64,000 nucleotides of DNA from Bacteroidota bacterium (GTDB lineage Bacteria; Bacteroidota; Bacteroidia; B-17B0; Aurantibacillaceae), in assembly GCA_020162035.1 (NCBI GenBank), contig JAIUNM010000005.1, forward strand, positions 62,001 to 126,000. Direction: 5' to 3'. Of this stretch, positions 24,929 to 34,759 are shown piece by piece. Both the position numbers and the translations under genes were made by a program. Every line of letters starts with the position of its first letter. The stretch's first letter is position 1. Below the pieces are notes generated by a model. That model ran no database searches. It was not told the origin of the DNA and worked only from the letters and a program-made list of their open reading frames with translations.

Positions 24929-27346
24929 ATGAAAAAACTTAGCCTATTAATATTTGTTTTATTATTTAAATTTTATTCTGCTCAAGTAAATACTTGTCAG
25001 CACAATAAATTAGCGGCAGCATCGCCCAGTTTATATTATAGTATAGAGAACACAAGAAGTGATACTTTTAATATATTTAAATATACCATTGATGTTGAGC
25101 TTGGTACAACTTCAAATAAATTTATTGCAGGCAATACAACTATTAAATTTGCTCCTAAACTAAACAATACAAATTACATACGTTTTGATTTGTTAAAACT
25201 AATTGTTGATTCAATAAAAGAAGGAAATACAACTTTAACTTACACATACAACGATACTATTTTAAAAGTAAATTTTGCTTCGGTTAAAAATTTAAACGAC
25301 ACCAGTAACATTAAAATTTATTATCATGGCTTACCTCAAACAGATGCAAGTACGTTTGGTGGATTTTATTTTAACAACACACAAAGCGCTGAATATGCCT
25401 ATAATATTGGTGTAGGTTTTAATGCAAAACCACATAATTATGGTAGAGTTTGGTTTCCGTGTTTTGATAATTTTATTGAGCGCAGTTTGTTTGATTTTAA
25501 AATTACCAGCGATAGTGCAAGGCGAGCATTTTGTAATGGCGAACTCGTTTCAGATGTTACATTTACAAATAAACGAACAAGGCGTTGGTTTTTAAATAAA
25601 GAAATTCCAACTTATTTAGCTTGTGTAGCATTAGCCAAATATAACCAAGTAAACTGGAGTGTAAACACTTTAAGTGGCATAAAGCCCATTACTCTTGTAG
25701 CTGTTGGTTCAGATACATCAGCAATGAAAACAGGATTTGTAAACTTACCCAATTGTATTGCAGGATTTGAAAACTTCTTTGGGCCTTATGTTTGGAATAA
25801 AATCGGTTATTATTCTGTACCTTTTAATGCGGGAGCAATGGAACACGCAACTGCAATTGCATATCCAAAAGCGGCGCTAGGTAATTTAGGTTACGAAAGC
25901 GATTTAATGGCGCATGAATTGGGGCATCATTGGTGGGGAGATTTAATTACATGTGAAACTCAAGAAGACATGTGGATTAATGAAGGTATGGCAACTTATG
26001 CAAGTTATCTTTTTTTAGAATGGAAATATGGTAAAAATTCGTATTTAAATGCATATAAATCTACTCATGATGATTTAATTCATATCCTACATAAAAAAGA
26101 AAATTATTTTAGAGCTGTATCTGGGGTTCCACACAATTTAACTTATGGCGACCATGTTTACAAAAAAGGGGCCGATATTGCACACACTTTAAGAAGTTAC
26201 ATGGGCGATACTGCATTTTTTAATGCTTGTAAATATGTAATGACAAACAATGCTTATAAAAACATAAATAGTTTAGAGTTAAGAGATCAATTTCAAATAT
26301 CAAGCGGTCAAAATTTAATTCCGTTTTTTAATAATTGGGTGTTAAATGGGGGTTGGAGTCATTTTAGTATAGATAGTACTAAATATATACTTAACGGAAG
26401 TAATTATGATGCGACAGTTTATGTTAAACAAAAACTACTTGGCGCACCAGCATTACACACAAGCGTACCGTTAGAAATTAGTTTTTTTAAATCGGATTGG
26501 ACAAGAGTTGTTAAAAAAGTAATAGTGAATGGCGCTTCAACAACATTTACAACTTCATTAAATTTTTTACCAATATTTACTATTATAAATTTTGATTCTA
26601 AAATTGGCGATGCAACAACAACAGAGTATAAAACAATTAAAAATACAGGTTCAAATAGTTTTAGTTTGGCAAAGGTAACATTAAGTATTACTAATGTTGG
26701 TATTGATAGTAACTTTATTCATATTACGCATAATTATGTTAAACCAGATGCATTTGTTTCTAACCCTCAAGGTCATAAATTAAGTAACCAACATTATTGG
26801 AGTGTTGATGGAAAATTAGCTAACGGTTTTAGGAGTTACGCTACATTTTCTTTTGATGGCAATAAATCAACAGGTGGTGCAAATTCTTATATGGATACAT
26901 TAATTACTATTGTAAACTCAGATAGTGTTGCATTGTTTTACAGACCAGACACCAAATCAAACTGGGTGTGGCAAAAGCATGTTACTAAGATGATTGGTTC
27001 ATTAAGAACAGGTTATATAAAACTAGACACTTTAAAATTAGGACAATATTGTTTTGGAAATTTAGGGGATACCAATATCGTTTCAATTCAAAAATTAACA
27101 AAAACTAATGACATTCAAATTTATCCTAACCCTACTATTAAAACTGTAAATGTTTTAATTAATGATTTTGATTTATTGCCCCTAAGTTTAAAAATTAATA
27201 ATAGTGAAGGTAAATTAATTGATGTAGTTAATATTACATCTGAAAAACAAAAAATAAATCTGAAAGCAAATACTTCTGGAGTTTATTTATTGGAATTTAA
27301 AAACAAAAACGGTGTAATATTAACTAAAAAATTAATATTAGAATAA
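24929..27346 (+). CDS. Secreted M1 family aminopeptidase with T9SS type A sorting domain
   Basis: 805 residues: signal peptide (MKKLSLLIFVLLFKFYSAQ), an M1 beta-saddle domain, then the thermolysin-like domain with HELGHHWWGD (His329, Glu330, His333) and zinc ligand Glu352 in NEGMATY. The exopeptidase motif reads GAMEH rather than the common GAMEN. The C-terminal 80 residues start IYPNPTIKTVNV and end GVYLLEFKNKNGVILTKKLILE, a type A sorting domain. The enzyme should therefore be delivered to the cell surface by T9SS and remove N-terminal residues from external peptides. It faces the S46 peptidase gene with only 2 nt between stops. Confidence 0.93.
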   Translation: MKKLSLLIFVLLFKFYSAQVNTCQHNKLAAASPSLYYSIENTRSDTFNIFKYTIDVELGTTSNKFIAGNTTIKFAPKLNNTNYIRFDLLKLIVDSIKEGNTTLTYTYNDTILKVNFASVKNLNDTSNIKIYYHGLPQTDASTFGGFYFNNTQSAEYAYNIGVGFNAKPHNYGRVWFPCFDNFIERSLFDFKITSDSARRAFCNGELVSDVTFTNKRTRRWFLNKEIPTYLACVALAKYNQVNWSVNTLSGIKPITLVAVGSDTSAMKTGFVNLPNCIAGFENFFGPYVWNKIGYYSVPFNAGAMEHATAIAYPKAALGNLGYESDLMAHELGHHWWGDLITCETQEDMWINEGMATYASYLFLEWKYGKNSYLNAYKSTHDDLIHILHKKENYFRAVSGVPHNLTYGDHVYKKGADIAHTLRSYMGDTAFFNACKYVMTNNAYKNINSLELRDQFQISSGQNLIPFFNNWVLNGGWSHFSIDSTKYILNGSNYDATVYVKQKLLGAPALHTSVPLEISFFKSDWTRVVKKVIVNGASTTFTTSLNFLPIFTIINFDSKIGDATTTEYKTIKNTGSNSFSLAKVTLSITNVGIDSNFIHITHNYVKPDAFVSNPQGHKLSNQHYWSVDGKLANGFRSYATFSFDGNKSTGGANSYMDTLITIVNSDSVALFYRPDTKSNWVWQKHVTKMIGSLRTGYIKLDTLKLGQYCFGNLGDTNIVSIQKLTKTNDIQIYPNPTIKTVNVLINDFDLLPLSLKINNSEGKLIDVVNITSEKQKINLKANTSGVYLLEFKNKNGVILTKKLILE

Positions 27347-27348
27347 TT

Positions 27349-29505
27349 CTATTTTATTAATTTCATTTCGTTTAGTAAATAACCTGCGCCAGCATATTTA
27401 TCTACTATCCATAATGTAAACCTTACGTCTAAAATAATGTTTCTACAAAAATCTGGGTTGTACATTATATCACTCATAGTCCCTTCCCAATTTCTATCAA
27501 AATTTGTTCCTATCAACTCGCCATTTGCATTTAAAACCGGGCTTCCGCTATTGCCGCCAGTAGTATGGTTACTTGCAATAAACGCAACGTGTAATTTTCC
27601 GTCTTTATCAGCATAATTTCCAAAATCTTTTTTTGCATATAACTCTAATAATCTTGGTTTAACATAAAAATCTTCAGCGCCAGTTTTATTTTTTTCAACT
27701 ATTCCATCAATTGTTGTAAAGTGTAAGTTTTGCAAACCATCTTTAGGGCTGTAATCACTAACTTTTCCATAAGCAACTCTTAATGTTCCATTTGCGTCAG
27801 GATAAAATCTTTTGTTTTTCATTGTTTCTTTTAACCCTTTTACATATTCTTTTTGTAATTCGTTTATTTGAATATCGTAATAAGAAATTTGCGGGATAAC
27901 TGTTTTTTGATAATGTTTTAAAATATCAACTGCCACTAAATACAAAGGATCTCTTTGATACAACGAAGAATTTTTTTCATAATCGTTAAACATTTGCAAC
28001 GCTTTATCATTATCAACAAACGAAGTATTGTTGTATAAAAAATCTGCCATTGCTTTGTAATTATTTTTATAAGTATTGTATAACGAATCTAAAAGGCGTG
28101 GCCTTAAAGCAGACTCAATCTCTTTGTCATACATTTCTAACATTGCTACACATAATTCTTTATCAATTTCTTTTCTAAAATTTTTAAAAGGAATTGTTTT
28201 TTTAGTGTCTTTTAATAATGCATCAAAATTATTTGTAGCTCCTATTTCTTTTTTCTTTAATTCAGTTTGAAGCGCTAAACCCGTATTTGCCGCAAATTTA
28301 AATGCTTCTATGCCCCATAAACATTCAGTAAAATAATCTATTTGTTTACTTAAAGGCGCATAATCTAAATAAACTTCTTTAAATTCATTAAATAATTTAG
28401 TGTACTTCTCTTTGTTTGCCGGATTAGAATTTAAACTATTTAAAAAATCGTTTTCAAATTGTTTTTTCTTTTCTACTGCGTTTGATTTTTGTAAGCCTAA
28501 CATTTCTCCACTCCATTTTTTATAATAATTGGCAACGCCAGCATACTTTGCAGTGTACATTAAACGAATGGTATCGTTATTTTTCATGTAACGTTCCATT
28601 ATGTTTAAACGTTTTTCTCTTAAATTAACTTTTACAGGGTCTTGTTGTTTCATTAGTAATTCTACTGCATAAGAGGTTAAATACTCTTGTGTTCTTCCTG
28701 GAAAACCATAAACCATTGTAAAATCGCCTTTTTTAGTTCCTTTTAAATTTATAGGAAAAGAATATTTAGGCGTGTAAGGCACATTCTCTTCGCTATATTC
28801 GGCTGGTTTATTGTTTTTATCGGCATAAATTCTAAACATACTAAAATCTGCATTGTGTCGTGGCCACACCCAATTATCTGTTTCGTCGCCAAATTTTCCG
28901 ATACTTTCTGGCGGTGTTCCAACCAATCTAACATCTTTAAATGTTTCGGTAGTAAACATATAATAATCATTGCCATAAAAAAATGGTCTAATAAAAACAT
29001 CGTAACCTGAAGATTTTTTTGTTTCTGTTTCTAATAATTTAATTTGAGATTTAATTGCAGAATCGATTTGATTTTCATTAAAATTTGGTTTTAATGAAGA
29101 AGTAATTTTTGATGTAACATCATCTATTCTTTTAATAAACGTTACGGTTAATCCTTTACACATTAACTCTTCTTTATTATTCATTGCCCAATATCCGTTT
29201 TTTAAATAATCGTTTTGCACTGTGCTTAAAGCAGCAATGTTACTAAAACCACAATGGTGATTAGTTAAAATTAAACCTTTATTAGATATTATTTCCGCGG
29301 TACATCCACCTCCAAATAAAACTACAGCATCTTTCATGCTTGCTTTATTTATGTCGTAAATTTGTGTTGCCGTTAACTTAAATCCGTTTTTATTCATATC
29401 GGAAATGTTTAAAGCTTGTATTAATTGTGGCAACCACATTCCTTCATCAGCAATTGATTGTGTTGTTTTAATAAGTATAAAAAATACTAAAGCTAATTTT
29501 TTCAT
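27349..29505 (-). CDS. S46 family dipeptidyl peptidase (DPP11-like)
   Basis: 718 residues with signal peptide ending near residue 19 (SIADEGMW). Catalytic His84 lies in LILTNHHCGF and the nucleophile in GGNSGSPV near residues 651-656. The S1 pocket residue is Arg671 in NFDRNWEG; at this place DPP11 of Porphyromonas gingivalis has Arg673 (Asp/Glu specificity) whereas DPP7 has Gly. So acidic P1 preference is expected. S46 enzymes are periplasmic and release dipeptides from imported oligopeptides. It follows the AlgJ-like gene by 1 nt. Confidence 0.93.
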   Translation of the reverse strand: MKKLALVFFILIKTTQSIADEGMWLPQLIQALNISDMNKNGFKLTATQIYDINKASMKDAVVLFGGGCTAEIISNKGLILTNHHCGFSNIAALSTVQNDYLKNGYWAMNNKEELMCKGLTVTFIKRIDDVTSKITSSLKPNFNENQIDSAIKSQIKLLETETKKSSGYDVFIRPFFYGNDYYMFTTETFKDVRLVGTPPESIGKFGDETDNWVWPRHNADFSMFRIYADKNNKPAEYSEENVPYTPKYSFPINLKGTKKGDFTMVYGFPGRTQEYLTSYAVELLMKQQDPVKVNLREKRLNIMERYMKNNDTIRLMYTAKYAGVANYYKKWSGEMLGLQKSNAVEKKKQFENDFLNSLNSNPANKEKYTKLFNEFKEVYLDYAPLSKQIDYFTECLWGIEAFKFAANTGLALQTELKKKEIGATNNFDALLKDTKKTIPFKNFRKEIDKELCVAMLEMYDKEIESALRPRLLDSLYNTYKNNYKAMADFLYNNTSFVDNDKALQMFNDYEKNSSLYQRDPLYLVAVDILKHYQKTVIPQISYYDIQINELQKEYVKGLKETMKNKRFYPDANGTLRVAYGKVSDYSPKDGLQNLHFTTIDGIVEKNKTGAEDFYVKPRLLELYAKKDFGNYADKDGKLHVAFIASNHTTGGNSGSPVLNANGELIGTNFDRNWEGTMSDIMYNPDFCRNIILDVRFTLWIVDKYAGAGYLLNEMKLIK

Positions 29506-29506
29506 T

Positions 29507-30823
29507 TTATTTGTTTTTAATTAATCCGGCCAAAACCATTGCATTATTTTTTATTGCACTGTCTAAAGTTATTTTGTTTGTTTGACTAAAGACTGTTGCT
29601 TTTTTAAGTAATAAAGGATTTTCTCTAATTTGTTTAGCATATTCTTGAACTTGTTTAATATTTTTTATGCGATTATAATATGTGGTTGGCGATGTGTAAA
29701 GTTCATATGCATCTTGTATAAAATTATTTCCAAACTTAGGCAGGTTGCCATCGCTATACATTAACATAATAACTTGGTTACTTTCAATTTCACTTTTTAA
29801 ATCTAATTCCCATGTTTCAACCTTTTCGCCTTGTTTTGGCGAAGGAACAACTTTATTATTATAATACCAAAACTGCCCATTACCAAAACTATTTTGTAAA
29901 ATTTGCATATAAACTTGGTCGTAAAAATAACTATCAGAAATGGTTAAAACTCTTACATTATTTTTTGTGCTATCTTGCTCCCACTCTATTTGTGGGTATG
30001 CTAATTTCATTCCTTGTGGTGGATTAAATTTTAAATTCATGCTGTTTAAAACATCAGCGTCTCTGCTTCTCGACGAATCAACAACATCTATTGTTTTCCA
30101 AAAAATATGGGGCATTGGTTTTGCATGAAGTTTCTCAATATGTTTTATAAGAGTGTCTGTTGCAATGCATGCGCCATAATAACTCCAATGGTGTCCAAAT
30201 TTTGGAAACAAAGGATAAGGAGTTGATGGTTTTAATTTTTCAAAATATCCTAATAAATCTAAATAATTTACATTTTGTTGTTTGCTGTTTGATATAAATT
30301 GATTGTAATTAGTTGTTTTATATGGGTGCACATATTTATCTTGAATAAACTCTTTACAATATGATCCTTTGCCTGGCGCATAAACTAAAAGCAAATCAAT
30401 ATTTTTCTTTTTAAGTGTATCTTGTAAAACTTTTGCTTTTTTAAGTAGTTCTGAAATTTCAGTTTCAGGAATTAAATCATCGCCAAACGCAGAAAATATA
30501 TAAGATTCGCTGAATACATAATTTTCTTTACCCGATACAAAACTATTTACTCTTAGTTGATTAAAAAGTTTATAATAAACTTGATTGTTCCAACGAACCA
30601 TGCTTTCTTTAAATGCCCAATGATCTGCATTATAATCTTCACGTTCTTCTTGATATGAGGCATTAAGCCATGTTTCACGCGAAAGGATTGGCTTATTGTC
30701 ACTTATAACTATTCCAGTTAAGTTAGGTTTGTTTTCCTTTTTACTTATTGTTGCTAAAAATGGTAAAATTATTGCTGCAAAGGCAACTATAACAGGTAAT
30801 GAATATGTTTTTTGTTTACTAAT
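29507..30823 (-). CDS. AlgJ/DHHW-type SGNH acetyltransferase, apparent ATT start
   Basis: The frame stays open from 30823 to the stop at 29507, giving 438 codons. The first standard start (ATG 30601) would delete 74 residues that contain a transmembrane anchor (YSLPVIVAFAAIILPFLATI) and the conserved ISRETWL ... DYNADHWAFKESMVRWNN region typical of AlgJ/AlgX-like proteins. No ATG, GTG or TTG occurs before that; the best candidate is ATT at 30821-30823, 2 nt after the MBOAT stop. Catalytic segments include LLLVYAPGKGSYCKEF and FGHHWSYYGA (paired His). The protein would transfer acetyl groups, supplied by the neighbouring MBOAT protein, to an extracytoplasmic glycan. Confidence 0.85.
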   Translation of the reverse strand: MSKQKTYSLPVIVAFAAIILPFLATISKKENKPNLTGIVISDNKPILSRETWLNASYQEEREDYNADHWAFKESMVRWNNQVYYKLFNQLRVNSFVSGKENYVFSESYIFSAFGDDLIPETEISELLKKAKVLQDTLKKKNIDLLLVYAPGKGSYCKEFIQDKYVHPYKTTNYNQFISNSKQQNVNYLDLLGYFEKLKPSTPYPLFPKFGHHWSYYGACIATDTLIKHIEKLHAKPMPHIFWKTIDVVDSSRSRDADVLNSMNLKFNPPQGMKLAYPQIEWEQDSTKNNVRVLTISDSYFYDQVYMQILQNSFGNGQFWYYNNKVVPSPKQGEKVETWELDLKSEIESNQVIMLMYSDGNLPKFGNNFIQDAYELYTSPTTYYNRIKNIKQVQEYAKQIRENPLLLKKATVFSQTNKITLDSAIKNNAMVLAGLIKNK

Positions 30824-30825
30824 TT

Positions 30826-32238
30826 TTAAAACCTAAAATAAATAAATGGATTAAAGTTAAGAGCGCTTATAAAACTTAACGAAATATAATACAAGGCAAT
30901 TGCACTAATTACTAATGGCCAGGTGTATTTGTTGTTAAATGAAACATTGTAAAAAATATTTTGAATATTTTGAGTTTTGTTTGTGATAGCAAAGAATGAA
31001 AATATACTTGCTAAAACTACCATAAATATAAAGTCGTTGTTAAGTGCAAATTTTCCATCAATAAAATTAAATGCAAACATTTGTTTTAAACAATGTATAG
31101 CCGTTTCTAAATTTTCATTTCTAAATAAAACCCAACCACAAACCACTACAATAAAAGTAAAAGGTATTGCAATAATTTTAGATGATTTTTGTAATAAATT
31201 TAATAAAAATAATCTGTCTAAAATTAGAAATGCTCCATGAAAAACACCCCATAAAATAAAGTTCCAACTTGCGCCATGCCAAAAACCACTTAACACAAAA
31301 ACAATTGCCAAATTACGATATAACATACTATTTGAAACTTTATTTCCGCCAAGGGGAATGTATAAATAGTTTTTCATCCATGCGCCAAGTGTAATGTGCC
31401 AACGACGCCAAAATTCTGTTATACTTGCTGATGTGTAAGGGTTATTAAAATTCTCGGGTAAATTAAAACCGAATATTCTACCTAAACCAATTGCCATATC
31501 ACTATAACCACTAAAATCAAAATAAATTTGAAATGTGTAAGCTATTCCTCCAATCCACGCTGCAGCTGTATCAATTTCGTTTATGTTTAAGTTAAACACG
31601 GCATCGGCTTGCATGCCCAACGTATTGGCTAATATACATTTTTTAGCTAATCCTATACAAAACAAAACAAAACCACTTATTTTAAAATTGCTTGTATAGT
31701 TTGACTCTCTATTTGTAATTTGATTTGCTATATCATGATAGCGAACTATTGGACCAGCAATTAATTTTGGAAAAAATAAAATGTACGTTTGGTAATGCCA
31801 AAAGTTTTTTAATGGTGCGTGTATGCCTCTGTAAACATCAACAATGTATGTAATGCTTTCAAACGTATAAAATGAAATACCTACAGGTAAAACAATTGCC
31901 AACCATTTAATATTTGCGCCTGTAGCAGCATTAAAGTTTTCAATAAAAAAACCACAGTATTTAAAATAAAACAATAACCCTAAATTTATTAAAAGAGAAA
32001 TTACTAAAAATTTTGTTTTTTTCTTTTTTTCTTTTTGTTGATGCATAGCTTTTACAAGCAAAAAATCAACAATGGTAGTTGCAAGAATTACAAAAATAAA
32101 TTTTGGTCCACCCCAACTATAAAAATAAATACTTGTAAGTAATAATATTCCGTTTTTAAATTTATGAGGGACTAAATGATATAGTAAAATTATAACAGGT
32201 AAAAAATAAATTAAAAATGTAATACTGCTAAATACCAT
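30826..32238 (-). CDS. MBOAT family O-acyltransferase (AlgI-like)
   Basis: 470 residues with about 11 membrane segments. The start MVFSSITFLIYFLPVI is typical of AlgI. Signatures include IVRYHDIANQI, FDFSGYSDMAIGLGRIFGF, EFWRRWHITLGAWMKNYLYIPLGG and the catalytic-His motif FVLSGFWHGASWNFILWG. AlgI-type proteins move acetyl groups across the inner membrane for O-acetylation of exopolysaccharide. It is directly followed by the AlgJ-like gene; an associated glycan synthase is not present in the window. Confidence 0.94.
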   Translation of the reverse strand: MVFSSITFLIYFLPVIILLYHLVPHKFKNGILLLTSIYFYSWGGPKFIFVILATTIVDFLLVKAMHQQKEKKKKTKFLVISLLINLGLLFYFKYCGFFIENFNAATGANIKWLAIVLPVGISFYTFESITYIVDVYRGIHAPLKNFWHYQTYILFFPKLIAGPIVRYHDIANQITNRESNYTSNFKISGFVLFCIGLAKKCILANTLGMQADAVFNLNINEIDTAAAWIGGIAYTFQIYFDFSGYSDMAIGLGRIFGFNLPENFNNPYTSASITEFWRRWHITLGAWMKNYLYIPLGGNKVSNSMLYRNLAIVFVLSGFWHGASWNFILWGVFHGAFLILDRLFLLNLLQKSSKIIAIPFTFIVVVCGWVLFRNENLETAIHCLKQMFAFNFIDGKFALNNDFIFMVVLASIFSFFAITNKTQNIQNIFYNVSFNNKYTWPLVISAIALYYISLSFISALNFNPFIYFRF

Positions 32239-32279
32239 TTACTTTTATTGGGCTTACAAAAATAAAATTTTTAACCAAT

Positions 32280-33548
32280 TTAATCGAATTTTAATGTTTT
32301 TATTGGTGTTAATTTACTTATGATTATAGTTGGCAGTAATAACATTAACAAACACGTTAAAAAAGTTCCAATATTTAATATCAAAATTAAGCTCCAATTA
32401 AATTGAACAGCAACAAAATCAACATAATAAACATCGCTGTTTAATTTTATAAGTTTAAAATAATATTGTATAAAACAAAGGCCAAGCCCAATTAAATTGC
32501 CCCATAACATGCCTTTTAATGTAAGTTTTAAACTTACAATTATAAAAATTTTTCTTACACTTACATTGGGCATTCCAAGCGCTTTAATTAACCCAATCAT
32601 ATTTGTGCGTTCTAAAATTAATATAAGTAATGCGGTAATCATGTTTATTGTTGCAACTATTACCATTAATACTATAACAATAATTCCATTAACATCTAAC
32701 TTATCTAGCCAAATAAAAATATTAGCGTAAATTTGTGTTACATTGGCAACACTATAATTATATCCAAAAAATTCTTGTAAATTTTCGGTGTTTTGTGCTA
32801 AATTTTTATAATTATTTATTTTAATTTCATACGCCCCTACTTGTTTATTTGACCAATAATTTATTTTTTGAAGTTGTTTTAAGTCAGCAAAAATTAAACT
32901 TTCATCAAAGTCAGAAAAACTGTTTTTAAAAATTCCTACTGGTATAAAAACACGTGTTCTTTGTTCTGACTTTTGAATGTTTGCATTAACTGTACTATCA
33001 TAAACCAGTTTTTGAACAATAAAATAAACCGAAAATTTTTGATTTAATTTAATTTGTAATTTATTAGCTAACGATTCGCTTAACAACACTTCAGTACTTA
33101 ACGAATCTTGTGTATAAGTTGGTATTTTACCTTCAATTAAATTTGCATTAATAAACTTATAATCATAATTATTGTCAACTCCTTTAATAATAATGCCTTC
33201 GTTAGCATTTTTTGTTTTTAAAATAGCGTTTTTAATTGTAACAGCTTGAATGTGTTTAATGTATTGTAAGTTTTCTATTTTTTTTAAGGTATCGCTCGAA
33301 ATTGTAATTGGGTCTGGTTCGTTACTGGAATTAATATTAACATTGCTTATGATAATATGCGACGTTAAATCAGTAATTTTACTAATAATTTCATTTTTAA
33401 ATCCTAATACAATACCAAGCGTTAATACCATAACAGCCACACCAATAATAACTCCAATTACACCAATTTTAACTATTGGTTTACTTATGCTTTTGTTTAC
33501 TTTACTAGAATTGGTAATTTTATCTGCAATTATTTTTTCAATGCTCAA
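32280..33548 (-). CDS. ABC transporter permease, LolC/LolE (FtsX) family
   Basis: 422 residues starting with TTG (SIEKIIADKI, then SKPIVKIGVIGVIIGVAVMVLTLGIVLGF), with the N-terminal transmembrane helix, a large periplasmic MacB-like domain (residues 50-270) and three C-terminal helices, the last in LILNIGTFLTCLLMLLLPTIIISKL. The family releases lipoproteins from the inner membrane with the LolD ATPase. No ATPase gene is adjacent. The start codon is only 3 nt from that of the divergent muramidase gene. Confidence 0.88.
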   Translation of the reverse strand: MSIEKIIADKITNSSKVNKSISKPIVKIGVIGVIIGVAVMVLTLGIVLGFKNEIISKITDLTSHIIISNVNINSSNEPDPITISSDTLKKIENLQYIKHIQAVTIKNAILKTKNANEGIIIKGVDNNYDYKFINANLIEGKIPTYTQDSLSTEVLLSESLANKLQIKLNQKFSVYFIVQKLVYDSTVNANIQKSEQRTRVFIPVGIFKNSFSDFDESLIFADLKQLQKINYWSNKQVGAYEIKINNYKNLAQNTENLQEFFGYNYSVANVTQIYANIFIWLDKLDVNGIIVIVLMVIVATINMITALLILILERTNMIGLIKALGMPNVSVRKIFIIVSLKLTLKGMLWGNLIGLGLCFIQYYFKLIKLNSDVYYVDFVAVQFNWSLILILNIGTFLTCLLMLLLPTIIISKLTPIKTLKFD

Positions 33549-33551
33549 TTT

Positions 33552-34754
33552 ATGCCTATTTTAAAAAGTAAAAATACTAAAATGATTGCCTTGTATGTAT
33601 TAATTACATTAATATTTTATAAGTATAATGCACAAACATGTATTTTAAATTATAGTACTGTTACCTGCGGCGCGCAACAAATTGAAAACTATTTGCCATT
33701 ATTAAAAAATAAAAAAGTTGCTGTTTTAACTAATATAAGTGGAGTTGTAGGTAACACCACGCTTGTAGATACATTATTGACATTAAGAATAAATGTGGTA
33801 AAGGTTTTTGGCCCCGAACATGGATTTAGAGGTAAAACTGAGGCTGGTGATAAAGTTGCAAATACTATTGACACAAAAACTGGTTTACCAATAATATCTC
33901 TATATGGTAAAAACAAAAAACCAACACCCGAACAATTAAATAATGTTGATGTTGTTGTGTTTGATATACAAGATGTAGGTGTTAGATTTTACACATATAT
34001 TTCAACCATGTGTTATGCTATGGAAGCTTGCGCTGAATTAAATAAAGAATTTATTGTTTTAGATAGGCCTAACCCAAATGGTTTTTATGTTGATGGACCT
34101 TTATTACAAAATAAATACAAAGGATTTTTAGGCTTACATAATGTGCCCATTGTTTATGGCTTAACCATAGGCGAATATGCAAATATGGCTAACAATGAGG
34201 GTTGGTTAAAAAATAAAATCAAATGTAAATTAACTGTTATTCCTTTAATAAATTATAAGCGAAATTGCAGTTATGAATTACCAATTGCCCCATCTCCAAA
34301 TTTACCTAACATACAATCAATATTATTATACCCCTCATTAGGTTTGTTTGAAGGAACAAAAACTAGTATTGGACGTGGCACAAAACTTCCGTTTCAAATA
34401 GTTGGAGTAACAAAATTTGTTGCAAACAGTTATACTTTTATTCCTTTAGCAAACAAACTTACAAATAACCCTAAATATAATGGAATTACGTGTTATGGAT
34501 TAAATTTAAGTAATGATGTTTATCTTAAAAATCATCCAAAAACTATTGAATTAAAGTGGTTAATACAAATGGCTAAATACGATAATAGTAAAGATTTTTT
34601 TGATAAAAATTTTAATTATCATTCGGGCAATGATACTTTACAAAAACAAATAAGTTTAAATCAATCTGAAACTAAAATTAGGAAAAGCTGGGAAAAAGAT
34701 CTTAATAATTATAAAAAAATAAGAGTTAAATATTTATTGTATCCTGATTTTTGA
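33552..34754 (+). CDS. Exo-beta-N-acetylmuramidase NamZ-like (DUF1343)
   Basis: 400 residues. Starting at 33552 gives a signal peptide with a basic n-region (MPILKSKNTK) and hydrophobic core; a second ATG at 33582 would remove those charges. DUF1343 landmarks: VAVLTNISGVVGN, VFGPEHGFRG, VVFDIQDVGVRFYTYISTM, VLDRPNPNG and FEGTKTSIGRGTKLPFQIVG. NamZ of Bacillus and its Tannerella relative cleave terminal MurNAc from peptidoglycan fragments. It would act in the periplasm in wall turnover or scavenging. It ends 5 nt from the convergent HhH gene. Confidence 0.88.
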   Translation: MPILKSKNTKMIALYVLITLIFYKYNAQTCILNYSTVTCGAQQIENYLPLLKNKKVAVLTNISGVVGNTTLVDTLLTLRINVVKVFGPEHGFRGKTEAGDKVANTIDTKTGLPIISLYGKNKKPTPEQLNNVDVVVFDIQDVGVRFYTYISTMCYAMEACAELNKEFIVLDRPNPNGFYVDGPLLQNKYKGFLGLHNVPIVYGLTIGEYANMANNEGWLKNKIKCKLTVIPLINYKRNCSYELPIAPSPNLPNIQSILLYPSLGLFEGTKTSIGRGTKLPFQIVGVTKFVANSYTFIPLANKLTNNPKYNGITCYGLNLSNDVYLKNHPKTIELKWLIQMAKYDNSKDFFDKNFNYHSGNDTLQKQISLNQSETKIRKSWEKDLNNYKKIRVKYLLYPDF

Positions 34755-34759
34755 ATTCG

